Assembly (NCBI RefSeq): GCF_026790065.1
Contig: NZ_JALAMO010000004.1
Span: forward strand, 124,001 to 188,000
Source: Bacillus sp. N13C7
Lineage (GTDB): Bacteria; Bacillota; Bacilli; Bacillales; Bacillaceae
Length of the DNA: 64,000 bases
Direction: 5' to 3'
Position 1 is the first letter of the stretch, and each line of letters opens with the position of its first letter. The position numbers and the translations under genes are program-made. Of this stretch, positions 1 through 13,740 are shown in pieces. A model generated the notes under the pieces. It searched no databases and was not told the DNA's origin. It saw only the letters and a program-made list of their open reading frames with translations.

Positions 1-2
1 CA

Positions 3-554
3 GTGATGCTGTCGATCGTGTGGTTCTGCGTGGTGTTTTCTTATTACGGCATGTTCCTATGGCTCCCGAGTGTCATGCTGCTGAAAGGCTTTAGCATGAT
101 TCAAAGCTTTGAATACGTTCTTCTGATGACGCTTGCTCAGCTTCCCGGCTATTTTTCTGCCGCGTGGCTGATCGAAAAAGCGGGCCGGAAGTGGATACTC
201 TTCATTTACCTGATGGGTACGGCAGGGAGCGCCTATTTCTTCGGATCGGCGGATTCCTTAGGCCTTCTGCTTACAGCTGGAATGCTGTTATCGTTTTTCA
301 ACCTTGGCGCGTGGGGCGTGCTGTATGCCTATACACCGGAGCAATACCCGACAGCGATTCGCGCGACAGGTTCAGGAACGACAGCAGCGTTTGGAAGAAT
401 TGGCGGCATCTTCGGGCCTCTGCTCGTCGGAACGCTCGCAGCCCGTCATATTTCGTTTTCAGTCATCTTTTCAATCTTTTGCATTGCCATCCTGCTTGCG
501 GTAGCGTGTATTTTGATTATGGGAAAAGAAACGAAACAAACGGAACTGGAATAG
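3..554 (+). CDS. naiP: MFS transporter, C-terminal part (niacin permease type, YceI/NaiP)
   Basis: The window cuts the gene, leaving the last 183 codons in frame up to a TAG at 552-554. This part has about six hydrophobic segments, as expected for the C-terminal half of a 12-TM major facilitator protein, and a basic loop of the motif-A type (EKAGRKWILFIYL) between two helices. Similarity to B. subtilis YceI, a niacin importer, is from memory of the family and of gene order. The 5' end and promoter lie outside the window. A terminator follows directly. The transporter class is secure; the substrate is inferred. Confidence 0.8.
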   Translation: MMLSIVWFCVVFSYYGMFLWLPSVMLLKGFSMIQSFEYVLLMTLAQLPGYFSAAWLIEKAGRKWILFIYLMGTAGSAYFFGSADSLGLLLTAGMLLSFFNLGAWGVLYAYTPEQYPTAIRATGSGTTAAFGRIGGIFGPLLVGTLAARHISFSVIFSIFCIAILLAVACILIMGKETKQTELE

Positions 555-555
555 G

Positions 556-585
556 AAAAGCACCTCATTCAAGAGGTGCTTTTTT
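556..585. terminator. Bidirectional terminator between yceI and yceJ
   Basis: AAAAGCACCTC and GAGGTGCTTTT form an 11-bp stem with a 6-nt loop, flanked by A and T runs. It ends yceI on plus and overlaps the stop codon of the convergent yceJ remnant (584-586). Confidence 0.85.
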
Positions 586-1762
586 ACATTTGCACTCGGG
601 CTTTGGTTTGTCGTTTACCGGTTTTGCTGATTGACTGGTAGAGCGTCATGGAAAGGATGAACAGAACGGCAGTAAATCCTGTAACAGCTCCGAAATGCTG
701 CGTGCTCTGATATAAAAAACCTGCAATACTTGTGCCGATAATGGTTCCGGCATACATAGCGGCATTGGAAAGGGAAGCGATGGTTCCTCGTGCGTTTGGT
801 GAAATGGATTGAAAGACCCCATCATTAACGGAAAGATGATGCCGGCTGTAAAGAAAGTGAGAAAAAGCTTGTTTCTACTAAAAACAAGGTAGGAAAGAAG
901 GGAAGACAGCAATAGAGAGCACCCATCAGCAGCATGCCGCCGATCAAGGTCTTAAATATGCCCAGTTTTGCTGAAATCCGGCTACCGATAAGGCTTCCGA
1001 GCATATTTCCCAGACTGAGTACAAGCATCGCGGCCCCGATCTCGACACGTTTAAATGAAAATCCGCAGAAAGCCACGTACCGAGAAAGCTGAACGAAGCA
1101 AAATTTCCGGTTTGAAAGAGAAAATAGGCAAGCAGGATAAATGATGTTTTCGGCAGTGAAAACAGCTCACGATATGGTTTGAATATGGACGGACGGTGTG
1201 CAAAATCAGAAGGGCGAATATCAGGCATAACGGCCGCCAGCATCAATAGAAGAATAAGAGAACAGGCCGACAGAACAAAAAAGGGTGTATGCCATGTAAA
1301 GGAAGCCAAAAATCCTCCGATAGGCAGTCCGAGCATCTGTGAAGCGGCCAATCCTGCTGTCGCAATCCCCATGCTTTTAATGATCTGAGAGGGCTGGACG
1401 ATGACAGGGATGGACGCCCAAACTTGAGGTGTCACAAATGCAGCACTAACGCCTGCAGCAAAACGGAACAGGCACATGGCGGCAAAAGAGGGAGCCATGC
1501 CGCATAAAAACGTGGATACAATAAAGCCTGCAAGTCCCCACAGCATGACTGTTTTCCTATTAAGCCGGTCTGAGAACGGGCCCGCGATCAAAGCGAACAG
1601 CGCATAACCGAGCGCATAAGCACTAACCATCCAGCCTGACAAATCGGTAGAGACACCAAACTGATTCTGTAAAAGCGGGAGAAGCGGCGAAAGCAAAAAG
1701 GTATCCGTGCCGATAACAAACATCACGCTGAAAAAAGCCAAATACGTCTCAAATAAAATCAC
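584..1762 (-). pseudogene. yceJ: MFS exporter yceJ, broken by three frameshifts
   Basis: The first ~240 codons from 1762 read as a normal MFS drug-exporter N-terminus, with the motif-A loop GPFSDRLNRK and about seven hydrophobic segments. Near 1055 the reading jumps frame and continues as VEIGAAMLVLSLGNMLGS. Near 860 it jumps again, after AGCTTTTTC, to LTFFTAGIIFPLMMG. Near 815-820 a run of Gs appears one base short and the homologous reading continues as QSISPNARGTIASLSNAAM. The C-terminus then runs cleanly to a stop at 584-586. Repairing all three shifts gives about 392 codons, a usual MFS length. All three look like loss of a single base, two in homopolymers. Either the gene has decayed or the assembly has indels here. 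As read, only a truncated protein of 272 residues could be made. Confidence 0.8.
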
Positions 1763-1820
1763 TCCTATAGTTTTATAATTTTGAAACTATGAAACAGATA
1801 AGTATAGAGAAAACCCTTTG

Positions 1821-2127
1821 TTAGAGGGTTTCCAAAAAGCCAGGCAGGTATGTTTGAAATGTGTCTTCACGCAGACTGACATATTTTGTCCGCGAATCTC
1901 CGGGTTGCCGTTAACCCCGCTTCACGCAGCGTTTTAAAATGATAAGATGCTGTGGTTTTGACAATATTGCATTTTTCACCTACTTCACCGCAGCTGAGTT
2001 CTTTTCCGCTGACATAAAGCGTACGAATAATGTAAATATTTTCCAGTCGAGAGCAGGAAGTCATAACATGAAGGAGGAATTCAGTTCCATTTAAAGCGTT
2101 TTCAACTAAAGATGGGCGAAATATCAC
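1821..2127 (-). pseudogene. yceK: ArsR-type regulator yceK, frameshifted near its C-terminus
   Basis: The minus-strand frame from a GTG at 2127 encodes a small winged-helix protein of ArsR type, with the recognition helix in KCNIVKTTASYHFKTLREAG. It stops early at 1867 after TATRRFADKICQSA. In another frame the expected end continues as SRTKYVSLREDTFQTYLPGF and stops at 1821-1823. The break is around 1898-1906, where loss of two bases (AGAGAT to AGAT) or gain of one would explain it. The lost part is the final beta-wing and helix, so the protein may be non-functional or only shortened. The start is uncertain because no clear ribosome site precedes 2127. It lies just upstream of yceJ, also broken, so it probably once regulated that exporter. 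Confidence 0.65.
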
Positions 2128-2203
2128 CCGTAAAATACAATTATAAAGGAGGATTACAGAGCATTTAGAAGCATAAATAAGGTCATGTGGTCACATGGAT
2201 GTT

Positions 2204-2209
2204 TATAAT
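2204..2209 (+). promoter_or_regulatory. Possible -10 element of the opuA promoter
   Basis: TATAAT at 2204-2209 is a consensus SigA -10 about 93 bp before opuAA. The -35 region (around 2181-2186) is poor. The near-palindrome CATGTGGTCACATG at 2184-2197, with perfect 6-bp arms, overlaps it. opuA is known to be osmotically induced; whether the palindrome is an operator is a guess. Confidence 0.4.
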
Positions 2210-2301
2210 GAAATGGTACAGAATAAAAGAGAATATGCTGTTTGTGTGGGATGTTACATAAATGTTACGGTAATAAAGATTGCTTAATATGGAGGGAAAA
2301 T

Positions 2302-3558
2302 ATGAGTGTAGATGAGAAACCAATTAAGATAAAAGTCGAAAAAGTCTCTAAGATTTTTGGGAAACATACAAAGAAAGCAGTTCAAATGCTTGCCAACGGA
2401 AAGACAAAAAAAGAGATCCTGAAAGCGACCGGATCAACCGTTGGGGTAAATCAGGCAGATTTTGATGTATATGATGGTGAGATATTTGTCATCATGGGTC
2501 TATCAGGGAGCGGTAAATCAACTTTAGTACGGATGTTAAACCGGCTTATTGAACCGACTGCCGGAAATATTTACATTGATGGTGACATGATAACAAATAT
2601 GTCTAAAGACCAGCTCCGGGAAGTCCGCCGGAAGAAAATCAGCATGGTCTTCCAAAAGTTCGCTCTGTTTCCGCACAGAACGATACTTGAAAACACAGAA
2701 TACGGACTTGAGCTTCAAGGTGTAGACAAACAAGTGCGGCAGCAAAAAGCGCTTGAGTCCCTAAAACTTGTCGGACTTGAAGGATTTGAACACCAATATC
2801 CTGACCAGCTTTCCGGCGGGATGCAGCAGCGCGTCGGCCTTGCCCGCGCGTTGACGAATGATCCAGACATCCTTCTGATGGACGAAGCGTTCAGTGCGCT
2901 CGATCCATTGATTCGTAAAGATATGCAGGATGAGCTTCTTGATCTTCACGATAATGTCGGAAAAACAATCATCTTTATTACGCACGACTTGGATGAAGCG
3001 TTGCGGATCGGTGACAGAATTGTTTTAATGAAGGACGGTAACATCGTTCAAATCGGCACGCCTGAAGAAATCCTGATGAATCCATCTAACGAATATGTTG
3101 AAAAGTTCGTCGAGGATGTTGATTTGTCTAAAGTCCTCACAGCAGGCCACATTATGAAACGCGCTGAAACAGTGCGGATTGATAAAGGGCCTCGCGTAGC
3201 ATTGACATTGATGAAAAACCTTGGAATTTCTTCAATTTACGCAGTGGATAAACAAAAGAAATTGTTAGGTGTTATCTATGCGTCTGACGCGAAAAAAGCG
3301 GCTGAGTCTGATTTGTCACTTCAAGACATCTTGAATACAGAATTTACGACTGTACCAGAGAATACGTATCTGACAGAGATTTTTGACGTTGTATCTGATG
3401 CGAATATTCCAATTGCGGTTGTAGATGAGAAGCAAAGAATGAAAGGGATTGTCGTGAGAGGCGCACTGATTGGCGCACTTGCCGGCAATAACGAGTATAT
3501 CAATGCTGAAGGCACCGACGGACAAACACAAGATCCTTCTGCACAGGAGGTGAAATAA
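2302..3558 (+). CDS. opuAA: Glycine betaine ABC transporter ATPase OpuAA
   Basis: A 418-residue ATP-binding subunit of the osmoprotectant importer OpuA, which drives uptake of glycine betaine (also dimethylsulfonioacetate and related compounds) under salt stress. Walker A GLSGSGKST lies at about residues 66-74, the ABC signature is LSGGMQQR and Walker B is ILLMDEAFSALD. The C-terminal ~130 residues are a tandem CBS region, typical of the OpuA/ProV family, which senses ionic strength in related systems. The start ATG follows GGAGGG by 6-7 bases; the open frame extends further upstream but without a ribosome site. opuAB begins two bases after the stop, so the three genes form an operon. Confidence 0.96.
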   Translation: MSVDEKPIKIKVEKVSKIFGKHTKKAVQMLANGKTKKEILKATGSTVGVNQADFDVYDGEIFVIMGLSGSGKSTLVRMLNRLIEPTAGNIYIDGDMITNMSKDQLREVRRKKISMVFQKFALFPHRTILENTEYGLELQGVDKQVRQQKALESLKLVGLEGFEHQYPDQLSGGMQQRVGLARALTNDPDILLMDEAFSALDPLIRKDMQDELLDLHDNVGKTIIFITHDLDEALRIGDRIVLMKDGNIVQIGTPEEILMNPSNEYVEKFVEDVDLSKVLTAGHIMKRAETVRIDKGPRVALTLMKNLGISSIYAVDKQKKLLGVIYASDAKKAAESDLSLQDILNTEFTTVPENTYLTEIFDVVSDANIPIAVVDEKQRMKGIVVRGALIGALAGNNEYINAEGTDGQTQDPSAQEVK

Positions 3559-3559
3559 G

Positions 3560-5289
<1,730 letters not shown>

Positions 5290-5294
5290 TGAAG

Positions 5295-5324
5295 AAAGCA
5301 GCCTGTAGCCAGGCTGCTTTTTTT
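5295..5324. terminator. Terminator after opuAC, shared with amhX
   Basis: AAAGCAGCCTG, a 4-nt loop, CAGGCTGCTTT and a T run. The amhX stop codon on the minus strand is at 5328, so the hairpin can serve both convergent transcripts. Confidence 0.9.
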
Positions 5325-5327
5325 GCG

Positions 5328-6479
5328 TTAAGAAGCGTTAGTGGCAGCAAGTGATTCCGCCTTCTGAAATGTTTTGAGCACGGCGTTCGCTAAAATGTGA
5401 ATGCCGTTGAACATCGCATTTCTATCAAAGGTCATGTGCGGATGGTGGAGCCCCGGCTGGAGCCCGCAGCCTAGTCCGAGCATCGTTGTTTTCAGATTCG
5501 GCACCTTCACGGCGTAAAAATGAAAATCCTCGCCTCCAGTGGTGACAAGCGGTTCATCGAGCTGCTCAGCCCCGATGATATCTGTGATTGCTTCTGCCAT
5601 GATTGCTTCAGCTTCTTTGTTTTGTGTTGCCGCAGGAAGGCTGTGCTCCTTTTGCAGCTCGATCTTTGCGCCGAATGCCGCAGCGGCCGCTTCACATGCT
5701 CTTTCTGTTTCGACGATTAACGTCTCCATGGCTTCATTGGTCTGTGCGCGCAAATCAAGGCTGAACGACGCTTTCCCAGGAATAATATTGGAGCTTTCCC
5801 CGCCGGCTTGAAGTTTGGTCATTTTGACGGTATGCGGGATTTTCGGGTCAATATGAATGAGCCCGAGCTTATGTACAAGAAAGGCCGCAACTTCAATGCT
5901 GTTTTTTCCAAGATGCGGACGCGCGCCATGGGCCTCCTCTCCGATAATTGTTCCCTCAATATGCTGGCTTGACCCGTGCAGAATAGACGGAGCACAGCGG
6001 CCGTTCTGTGTTTCCTGAATCGGACGGACGTGAACGCCGTACAGGTAGTCAACATCATCAAGCACGCCTTCTTCTATCATTTTCAAGGCGCCGCCGCCTT
6101 TTTCTTCTGCCGGCTGAAAGATAAAACGGATTGTGCCCTTCGGAAGCTCGGGCTGTTTTTTCAGCAGCATTAACGTGCCCAGCGCCATTGTCATATGTGA
6201 ATCGTGTCCGCAGGAATGGTTGGCGCGGAATGTGCCATTGACCTCCTGCCACAGCGCATCAATATCGGCGCGTACCGCTACAACCGGTGAGCCTGAACCG
6301 ATTTCGCCGACAACTCCGGTGCAGTCTGAAAAAGTCCGCGTCCGGCATCCTAAATCCTCCAGCTTTTGTTTAAGAAATGCAGTTGTCTCATATTCCTTCC
6401 AGCTGACTTCAGGGTTCGCGTGCAGGTGTTCGAAGATGTCCATAACAGCTTGTTTCATGTCATCGGAAAGCTTTTGCAT
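5328..6479 (-). CDS. amhX: M20-family amidohydrolase AmhX
   Basis: A 383-residue zinc-dependent peptidase M20/amidohydrolase, in the group that includes N-acyl amino-acid amidohydrolases and aminobenzoyl-glutamate hydrolases. The metal-binding motif [14 protein letters not shown] is at about 88-101, and the acidic catalytic site is in [11 protein letters not shown] (about 130-140). A dimerisation domain sits in the middle. The natural substrate is not evident. It is divergent from the carrier gene ycgA, whose family includes aminobenzoyl-glutamate transporters, so the two might act on one substrate; this is inference. The ribosome site AGGAGG precedes the ATG. Confidence 0.9.
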   Translation of the reverse strand: MQKLSDDMKQAVMDIFEHLHANPEVSWKEYETTAFLKQKLEDLGCRTRTFSDCTGVVGEIGSGSPVVAVRADIDALWQEVNGTFRANHSCGHDSHMTMALGTLMLLKKQPELPKGTIRFIFQPAEEKGGGALKMIEEGVLDDVDYLYGVHVRPIQETQNGRCAPSILHGSSQHIEGTIIGEEAHGARPHLGKNSIEVAAFLVHKLGLIHIDPKIPHTVKMTKLQAGGESSNIIPGKASFSLDLRAQTNEAMETLIVETERACEAAAAAFGAKIELQKEHSLPAATQNKEAEAIMAEAITDIIGAEQLDEPLVTTGGEDFHFYAVKVPNLKTTMLGLGCGLQPGLHHPHMTFDRNAMFNGIHILANAVLKTFQKAESLAATNAS

Positions 6480-6625
6480 GGGAAGAAGTACCTCCTTCTA
6501 TCAAAATGAATTTCTCTTCTTTCCTTTATTTATATTGAAACAGGAAGATAGGCTGTATATAATATAGCACATATTGCAACTTTTCAGAATAATGATTATA
6601 TTCAAACAGAGGGGATGGATCGAAC

Positions 6626-8059
6626 ATGAGTATGCCAGCAGCCGAAGCACAGCCTAAGAAAAAACGAACGACATTTAAAATGCCTGACGCCTATGTCCTC
6701 TTATTTATCATTGCTTTCATTTGCGCCGTTGCTTCATATGTTGTGCCGGCGGGAGAATTTGACCGCGTAACAAAGGGGGATGTCACGACTGCTGTTCCGG
6801 GAAGCTATCATTCAATTGAACAGTCTCCGGTCAGCCTGATCAGCTTTTTTACTTCTCTTCAGGATGGAATGGTCGGATCAGCGCCAATCATCTTTCTGAT
6901 TTTATTTACAGGCGGCACCATTGCCATTTTAGAAAAAACGGGTGCCATCAACGGCCTGATTTACAATGTCATCAGCAAATTCCGCACCAAGCAATTATTA
7001 TTTATTTGTATTGTCGGCGCATTGTTCTCCATTCTCGGAACAACCGGGATTGTCGTGAATTCAGTTATCGGTTTTATTCCCATCGGTATCATTGTTGCAC
7101 GATCCTTAAAATGGGACGCGGTCGCTGGCGCCGCTGTTATTTACATCGGCTGCTACGCTGGATTTAACTCTACTATTTTATCACCGTCCCCCCTCGGTTT
7201 ATCGCAATCCATCGCGGAGCTGCCGCTTTTTTCGGGGATTGGCCTGCGTGTTGTGATATACATATGCTTTTTGCTGTCTTCTATTATTTATATCTATCTT
7301 TATACAAGAAAATTAAAAAAATCAAAGGATGCCAGTGTGTTGGGGACAAATTGGTTTCCGGCGGCAGGAATGGGTCAAGCTGATCCAGAAGAAGATCAGT
7401 CAGTGCCGTTTACTGTTCGACATAAGCTGATTTTGGCTGTCGCGGGATTGTCGCTGATCGGGTTTTTATACGGCGCTTTAAAGCTGGGCTGGTCTGATTC
7501 CCAAATGGCTGCGACGTTTATTTTTATTTCTGTCCTTGCCGGTTTAATAGGCGGGCTTGCGGCAAACGATATTGCCAAAACCTTCATTACGGGCTGCCAA
7601 AGCCTTGTATATGGGGCACTGATTGTCGGGATGGCACGAAGCATTTCTGTCATTCTTGAAAATGGCAAGCTCCTCGATACAGTCGTGAATGCTTTGGCAT
7701 CGCTTCTGGATGGATTCAGCCCGGTTGCCGGGGCGATCGGCATGTATATCGCCAGTGCGCTGCTTCATTTTCTCATCTCTTCAGGGTCTGGAGAAGCCGT
7801 TGTATTTATTCCCATCCTGGCACCGCTCGCTGATTTGATGGGAATTACGAGACAGGTTGCAGTGGAAGCGGTTATGCTTGGAGAAGGAGTCGTCAACTGT
7901 GTGAACCCGACATCCGGCGTCCTCATGGCGGTGCTTGCCGCCAGCGGCATTCCGTATATCAAGTGGCTGCGGTTTATGGTGCCGCTTGCTCTGATTTGGT
8001 TTTTGATCGGGCTTGTCTTTATTGTGATTGGCGTCTTGATCAATTGGGGGCCGTTTTAA
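6626..8059 (+). CDS. ycgA: YfcC/AbgT-like carrier, substrate unknown (YcgA)
   Basis: A 477-residue membrane protein with about 11-12 hydrophobic segments and a short basic cytoplasmic N-terminus (PKKKRTTFK). Conserved stretches such as [19 protein letters not shown] and [19 protein letters not shown] place it in the YfcC/anaerobic C4-dicarboxylate or p-aminobenzoyl-glutamate carrier superfamily. GAGGGG lies 11 bases before the ATG, a slightly long spacing. It is transcribed alone and followed by a terminator. Divergent amhX may supply a functional clue. Confidence 0.85.
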   Translation: MSMPAAEAQPKKKRTTFKMPDAYVLLFIIAFICAVASYVVPAGEFDRVTKGDVTTAVPGSYHSIEQSPVSLISFFTSLQDGMVGSAPIIFLILFTGGTIAILEKTGAINGLIYNVISKFRTKQLLFICIVGALFSILGTTGIVVNSVIGFIPIGIIVARSLKWDAVAGAAVIYIGCYAGFNSTILSPSPLGLSQSIAELPLFSGIGLRVVIYICFLLSSIIYIYLYTRKLKKSKDASVLGTNWFPAAGMGQADPEEDQSVPFTVRHKLILAVAGLSLIGFLYGALKLGWSDSQMAATFIFISVLAGLIGGLAANDIAKTFITGCQSLVYGALIVGMARSISVILENGKLLDTVVNALASLLDGFSPVAGAIGMYIASALLHFLISSGSGEAVVFIPILAPLADLMGITRQVAVEAVMLGEGVVNCVNPTSGVLMAVLAASGIPYIKWLRFMVPLALIWFLIGLVFIVIGVLINWGPF

Positions 8060-8067
8060 CGATTGCT

Positions 8068-8094
8068 GCCCGCCGGCTTGTACGGCGGGCTTTT
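8068..8094 (+). terminator. Terminator after ycgA
   Basis: GCCCGCCG, a 7-nt loop, CGGCGGGC and TTTT. Confidence 0.85.
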
Positions 8095-8174
8095 GAGTTA
8101 TTCATTGCAGAAGCGCAGGCTGTTATTGTAACATGTAAGCCATAAGCCATTCGTAAAATTGCGGGAGGAAGGTC

Positions 8175-8666
8175 ATGAATAATCTGCGTAATAGACTTTC
8201 AGGCGTGAATGGGAAAAATAAGAGAGTAAAAGAAAAAGAACAAAAAATCTGGTCGGAGATTGGGATGATAGCGGGTGCTTTTGCGCTTCTTGATGTGATG
8301 ATCCGCGGCATTATGTTTGAATTTCCGTTTAAAGAATGGGCTGCAAGCCTTGTGTTTTTGTTCATGATCATCTTATATTACTGCATCAGGGCAGCGGCAT
8401 CTGGAATGCTCATGCCGAGAATAGACACCGAAGAAGAACTGCAAAAACGGGTGAAGCAGCAGCGAATAGAATCAATTGCGGTCGCCTTTGCAGTAGTGGT
8501 GCTTACGATGTACGACAGGGGGATTCCCCATACATTCTTCGCTTGGCTGAAAATGATCCTTCTTTTTATCGTCTGCGGCGGCGCTCTGTTTCTGCTTCGG
8601 TATGTGATTGTGAAGCTGGCTTACAGAAGGGCGATAAAAGAAGAAGCAGAGAAGAAATCATCTTAG
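8175..8666 (+). CDS. ycgB: Small membrane protein YcgB, function unknown
   Basis: A 163-residue protein with a basic N-terminal 25 residues (RLSGVNGKNKRVKEKEQK), two pairs of hydrophobic segments separated by a charged loop (RIDTEEELQKRVKQQRIE), and a charged C-terminal tail. It resembles uncharacterised DUF-type proteins of bacilli. The start follows GGAGGAAGGTC. It is a single gene between two terminators. Confidence 0.75.
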   Translation: MNNLRNRLSGVNGKNKRVKEKEQKIWSEIGMIAGAFALLDVMIRGIMFEFPFKEWAASLVFLFMIILYYCIRAAASGMLMPRIDTEEELQKRVKQQRIESIAVAFAVVVLTMYDRGIPHTFFAWLKMILLFIVCGGALFLLRYVIVKLAYRRAIKEEAEKKSS

Positions 8667-8686
8667 TGAGATGGTTTCTTTTTTTT
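8654..8686 (+). terminator. Terminator after ycgB
   Basis: GAAATCATC and GATGGTTTC (one G-T pair) with a 7-nt loop containing the ycgB stop, then a run of eight Ts. Confidence 0.85.
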
Positions 8687-8768
8687 GTTTGTGAGGGGAA
8701 CGTCTCACAGTTCGGGGGCAGCGTTTTCTATTTGGATAGGAATATAGATTTGAATTCTCTCTATCAAG

Positions 8769-8815
8769 TTGTTTTGCTGGGATGAATGTGATAATTTGAA
8801 ATGTAAGCGTTAACA
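8769..8815 (+). promoter_or_regulatory. amyE promoter with CcpA site (amyO)
   Basis: TTGTTT at 8769 and an extended -10, TGTGATAAT (-10 at 8790-8795), form a SigA-like promoter, though the 15-bp spacing is short. TGTAAGCGTTAACA at 8802-8815 matches the known catabolite-responsive operator amyO, where CcpA represses amyE on glucose. The site overlaps the expected transcription start. Confidence 0.85.
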
Positions 8816-8911
8816 AAATTCTCCAGACTTCACATTCGTTTGAAAGGAGGAAGCGGAAGAATTAGTAAGAGGGATTTTTGACTCCACAGTAAGTTTTTAA
8901 AAATCAAATAA

Positions 8912-10903
<1,992 letters not shown>

Positions 10904-10930
10904 GGGCAAGCGATCAGAGGAAAAAACCAA

Positions 10931-10959
10931 AAGAAACCATCCTAGATGGTTTCTTTTTT
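10931..10959 (+). terminator. Terminator after amyE
   Basis: AAGAAACCATC, loop CTA, GATGGTTTCTT and a T run. Confidence 0.9.
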
Positions 10960-10996
10960 GTTCATAAATCAGACAAAACTTTTCTCTTGCAATAGT

Positions 10997-11037
10997 TTGT
11001 GAAATGTTGCACAATATAAATGTGAAATACTTCACAA
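10997..11037. promoter_or_regulatory. Two Rex-type operators upstream of ldh
   Basis: TTGTGAAATGTTGCACAA (10997-11014) and ATGTGAAATACTTCACAA (11020-11037) both match the TTGTGAA-TTCACAA palindrome of the NADH-sensing repressor Rex. A TATAAA at 11015-11020 lies between them, so Rex bound here would block the ldh-lctP promoter until the NADH/NAD ratio rises. Rex control of ldh-lctP is established in B. subtilis. Confidence 0.85.
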
Positions 11038-11072
11038 ACAACATCAGAGAAAAACATACCCTGGAAGGATGA

Positions 11073-12041
<969 letters not shown>

Positions 12042-12074
12042 AAATGCAACTATAGAGTAAAGGGCTGATTGTCA

Positions 12075-13700
12075 ATGTGGGAGCAGTTGTATGATCCGTT
12101 TGGAAACGAGTATGTGAGCGCACTCGTGGCGCTCACTCCGATTCTCTTTTTTCTATTGGCTTTAACTGTTTTTAAAATGAAAGGCATTCTTGCGGCATTT
12201 CTTTCCCTAGCCGTCAGTTTCTTCGTCTCTGTTTTGGCATTTCATATGCCGGTTGAAAAAGCAATTTCTTCTGTTTTACTTGGAATCGGGAGCGGGCTAT
12301 GGCCGATTGGCTACATCGTCCTGATGGCGGTGTGGCTGTATAAAATCGCAGTGAAAACCGGTAAATTTACCATTATTCGTTCCAGCATTGCCGGCATTTC
12401 GCCTGACCAACGATTACAGCTATTATTAATTGGTTTTTGTTTTAACGCGTTTTTGGAAGGCGCGGCCGGTTTTGGTGTTCCGATTGCGATTAGTGCGGCA
12501 CTGCTCGTCGAACTTGGATTTAAACCGTTAAAAGCGGCGGCGCTCTGCTTGATTGCCAACGCAGCCTCCGGAGCCTTTGGGGCGATCGGGATTCCTGTGA
12601 TCACAGGGGCGCAGATTGGTGATTTGTCTGCTCTTGAGCTGTCACGGACTTTGATGTGGACGCTGCCGATGATCTCATTTTTCATACCGTTTCTGCTTGT
12701 TTTCCTATTAGACCGAATGAAAGGAATCAAACAGACATGGCCTGCCCTGTTGGTTGTGAGCGGTATCTATACAGCGGTTCAGACGCTGACAATGGCGGTG
12801 CTCGGGCCGGAATTAGCAAACATTTTGGCGGCCTTATTCAGTATGGGCGGGCTTGCGCTCTTCCTCCGCAAGTGGCAGCCGAAAGAGATCTACCGTGAGG
12901 AAGAGGCCGGCGATGCTGGTGAGAAAAAGGCATACAGTGCCGCTGACATTGCGAAAGCGTGGTCTCCCTTCTACATTTTAACTGCGGCGATCACCATCTG
13001 GAGCCTTCCTGCCTTCAAAGCGCTTTTCCAAGAAGGCGGACTGTTATATCAGACAACCCTTCTATTGAAAATTCCTTTTCTGCATCAGCAAATTATGAAA
13101 ATGCCGCCGATTGCGCCATCTGCCATGCCGTTAGATGCAGTCTTTAAAGTCGACCTGCTGTCAGCGACTGGTACAGCAATTTTAGCGGCAGTCATCGTGA
13201 CAGGGCTGTTCAGCCAAAACTTCTCTTATCGGGATGCCTTTGCTTCCTTGAAGGAGACTGGAAAAGAGCTGTGGGTGCCGATTATGACGATCTGCTTCGT
13301 GATGGGATTTGCCAATCTGGCCAACTTCGCAGGGCTCAGCTCTTCAATTGGGTTGGCACTGGCGAAAACAGGAGACTTGTTCCCGTTTGTCAGTCCAGTT
13401 CTCGGCTGGATCGGAGTGTTCATTACGGGTTCTGTTGTCAGCAATAACGCTTTGTTCGGACATTTGCAGGTTGTCACCGGAGCGCAGATCGGTGCGGGTT
13501 CTGATTTATTGTTAGCTGCAAATACAGCGGGCGGGGTGATCGCGAAACTTGTTTCTCCTCAGTCTATCGCCATTGCCGCCGCAGCGGTAGGCCAGACTGG
13601 CAAGGAATCTAAACTGTTTAAACGGACAGTGGCGTACAGCCTGATTCTGTTATTGATCATTTGTATATGGACGTTTATTCTAGCCAAATTAGGAGTGTAA
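12075..13700 (+). CDS. lctP: L-lactate permease LctP
   Basis: A 541-residue membrane carrier of the LctP family with about 12 or more hydrophobic segments. Family-typical stretches are [20 protein letters not shown] and [20 protein letters not shown]. It moves lactate across the membrane in symport with protons. ATG 12075 (MWEQLYDP) is preferred over TTG 12069 because AAAGGG precedes it at ten bases. It is co-transcribed with ldh. Confidence 0.95.
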   Translation: MWEQLYDPFGNEYVSALVALTPILFFLLALTVFKMKGILAAFLSLAVSFFVSVLAFHMPVEKAISSVLLGIGSGLWPIGYIVLMAVWLYKIAVKTGKFTIIRSSIAGISPDQRLQLLLIGFCFNAFLEGAAGFGVPIAISAALLVELGFKPLKAAALCLIANAASGAFGAIGIPVITGAQIGDLSALELSRTLMWTLPMISFFIPFLLVFLLDRMKGIKQTWPALLVVSGIYTAVQTLTMAVLGPELANILAALFSMGGLALFLRKWQPKEIYREEEAGDAGEKKAYSAADIAKAWSPFYILTAAITIWSLPAFKALFQEGGLLYQTTLLLKIPFLHQQIMKMPPIAPSAMPLDAVFKVDLLSATGTAILAAVIVTGLFSQNFSYRDAFASLKETGKELWVPIMTICFVMGFANLANFAGLSSSIGLALAKTGDLFPFVSPVLGWIGVFITGSVVSNNALFGHLQVVTGAQIGAGSDLLLAANTAGGVIAKLVSPQSIAIAAAAVGQTGKESKLFKRTVAYSLILLLIICIWTFILAKLGV

Positions 13701-13702
13701 TA

Positions 13703-13739
13703 AAAAAAGCAGTACATGCCAGCCATGTACTGCTTTTTT
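13703..13739. terminator. Bidirectional terminator between lctP and mdr
   Basis: A 16-bp perfect stem (AAAAAAGCAGTACATG with its complement), a 5-nt loop and T/A runs on both sides. It serves convergent lctP and mdr. Confidence 0.93.
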
Positions 13740-13740
13740 G

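Noticed and set aside
2242-2301. Upstream extension of opuAA from an earlier in-frame start
   Set aside because: No ribosome site before it, whereas GGAGGG sits correctly for ATG 2302, and the shorter form has the known length.
12311-12730. Antisense open frame of 139 codons opposite lctP
   Set aside because: It has no ribosome site and no recognisable domain, and it lies fully inside a well-supported gene. It is a codon-bias shadow, as are similar long antisense frames opposite mdr, putC, nasC and nasA.
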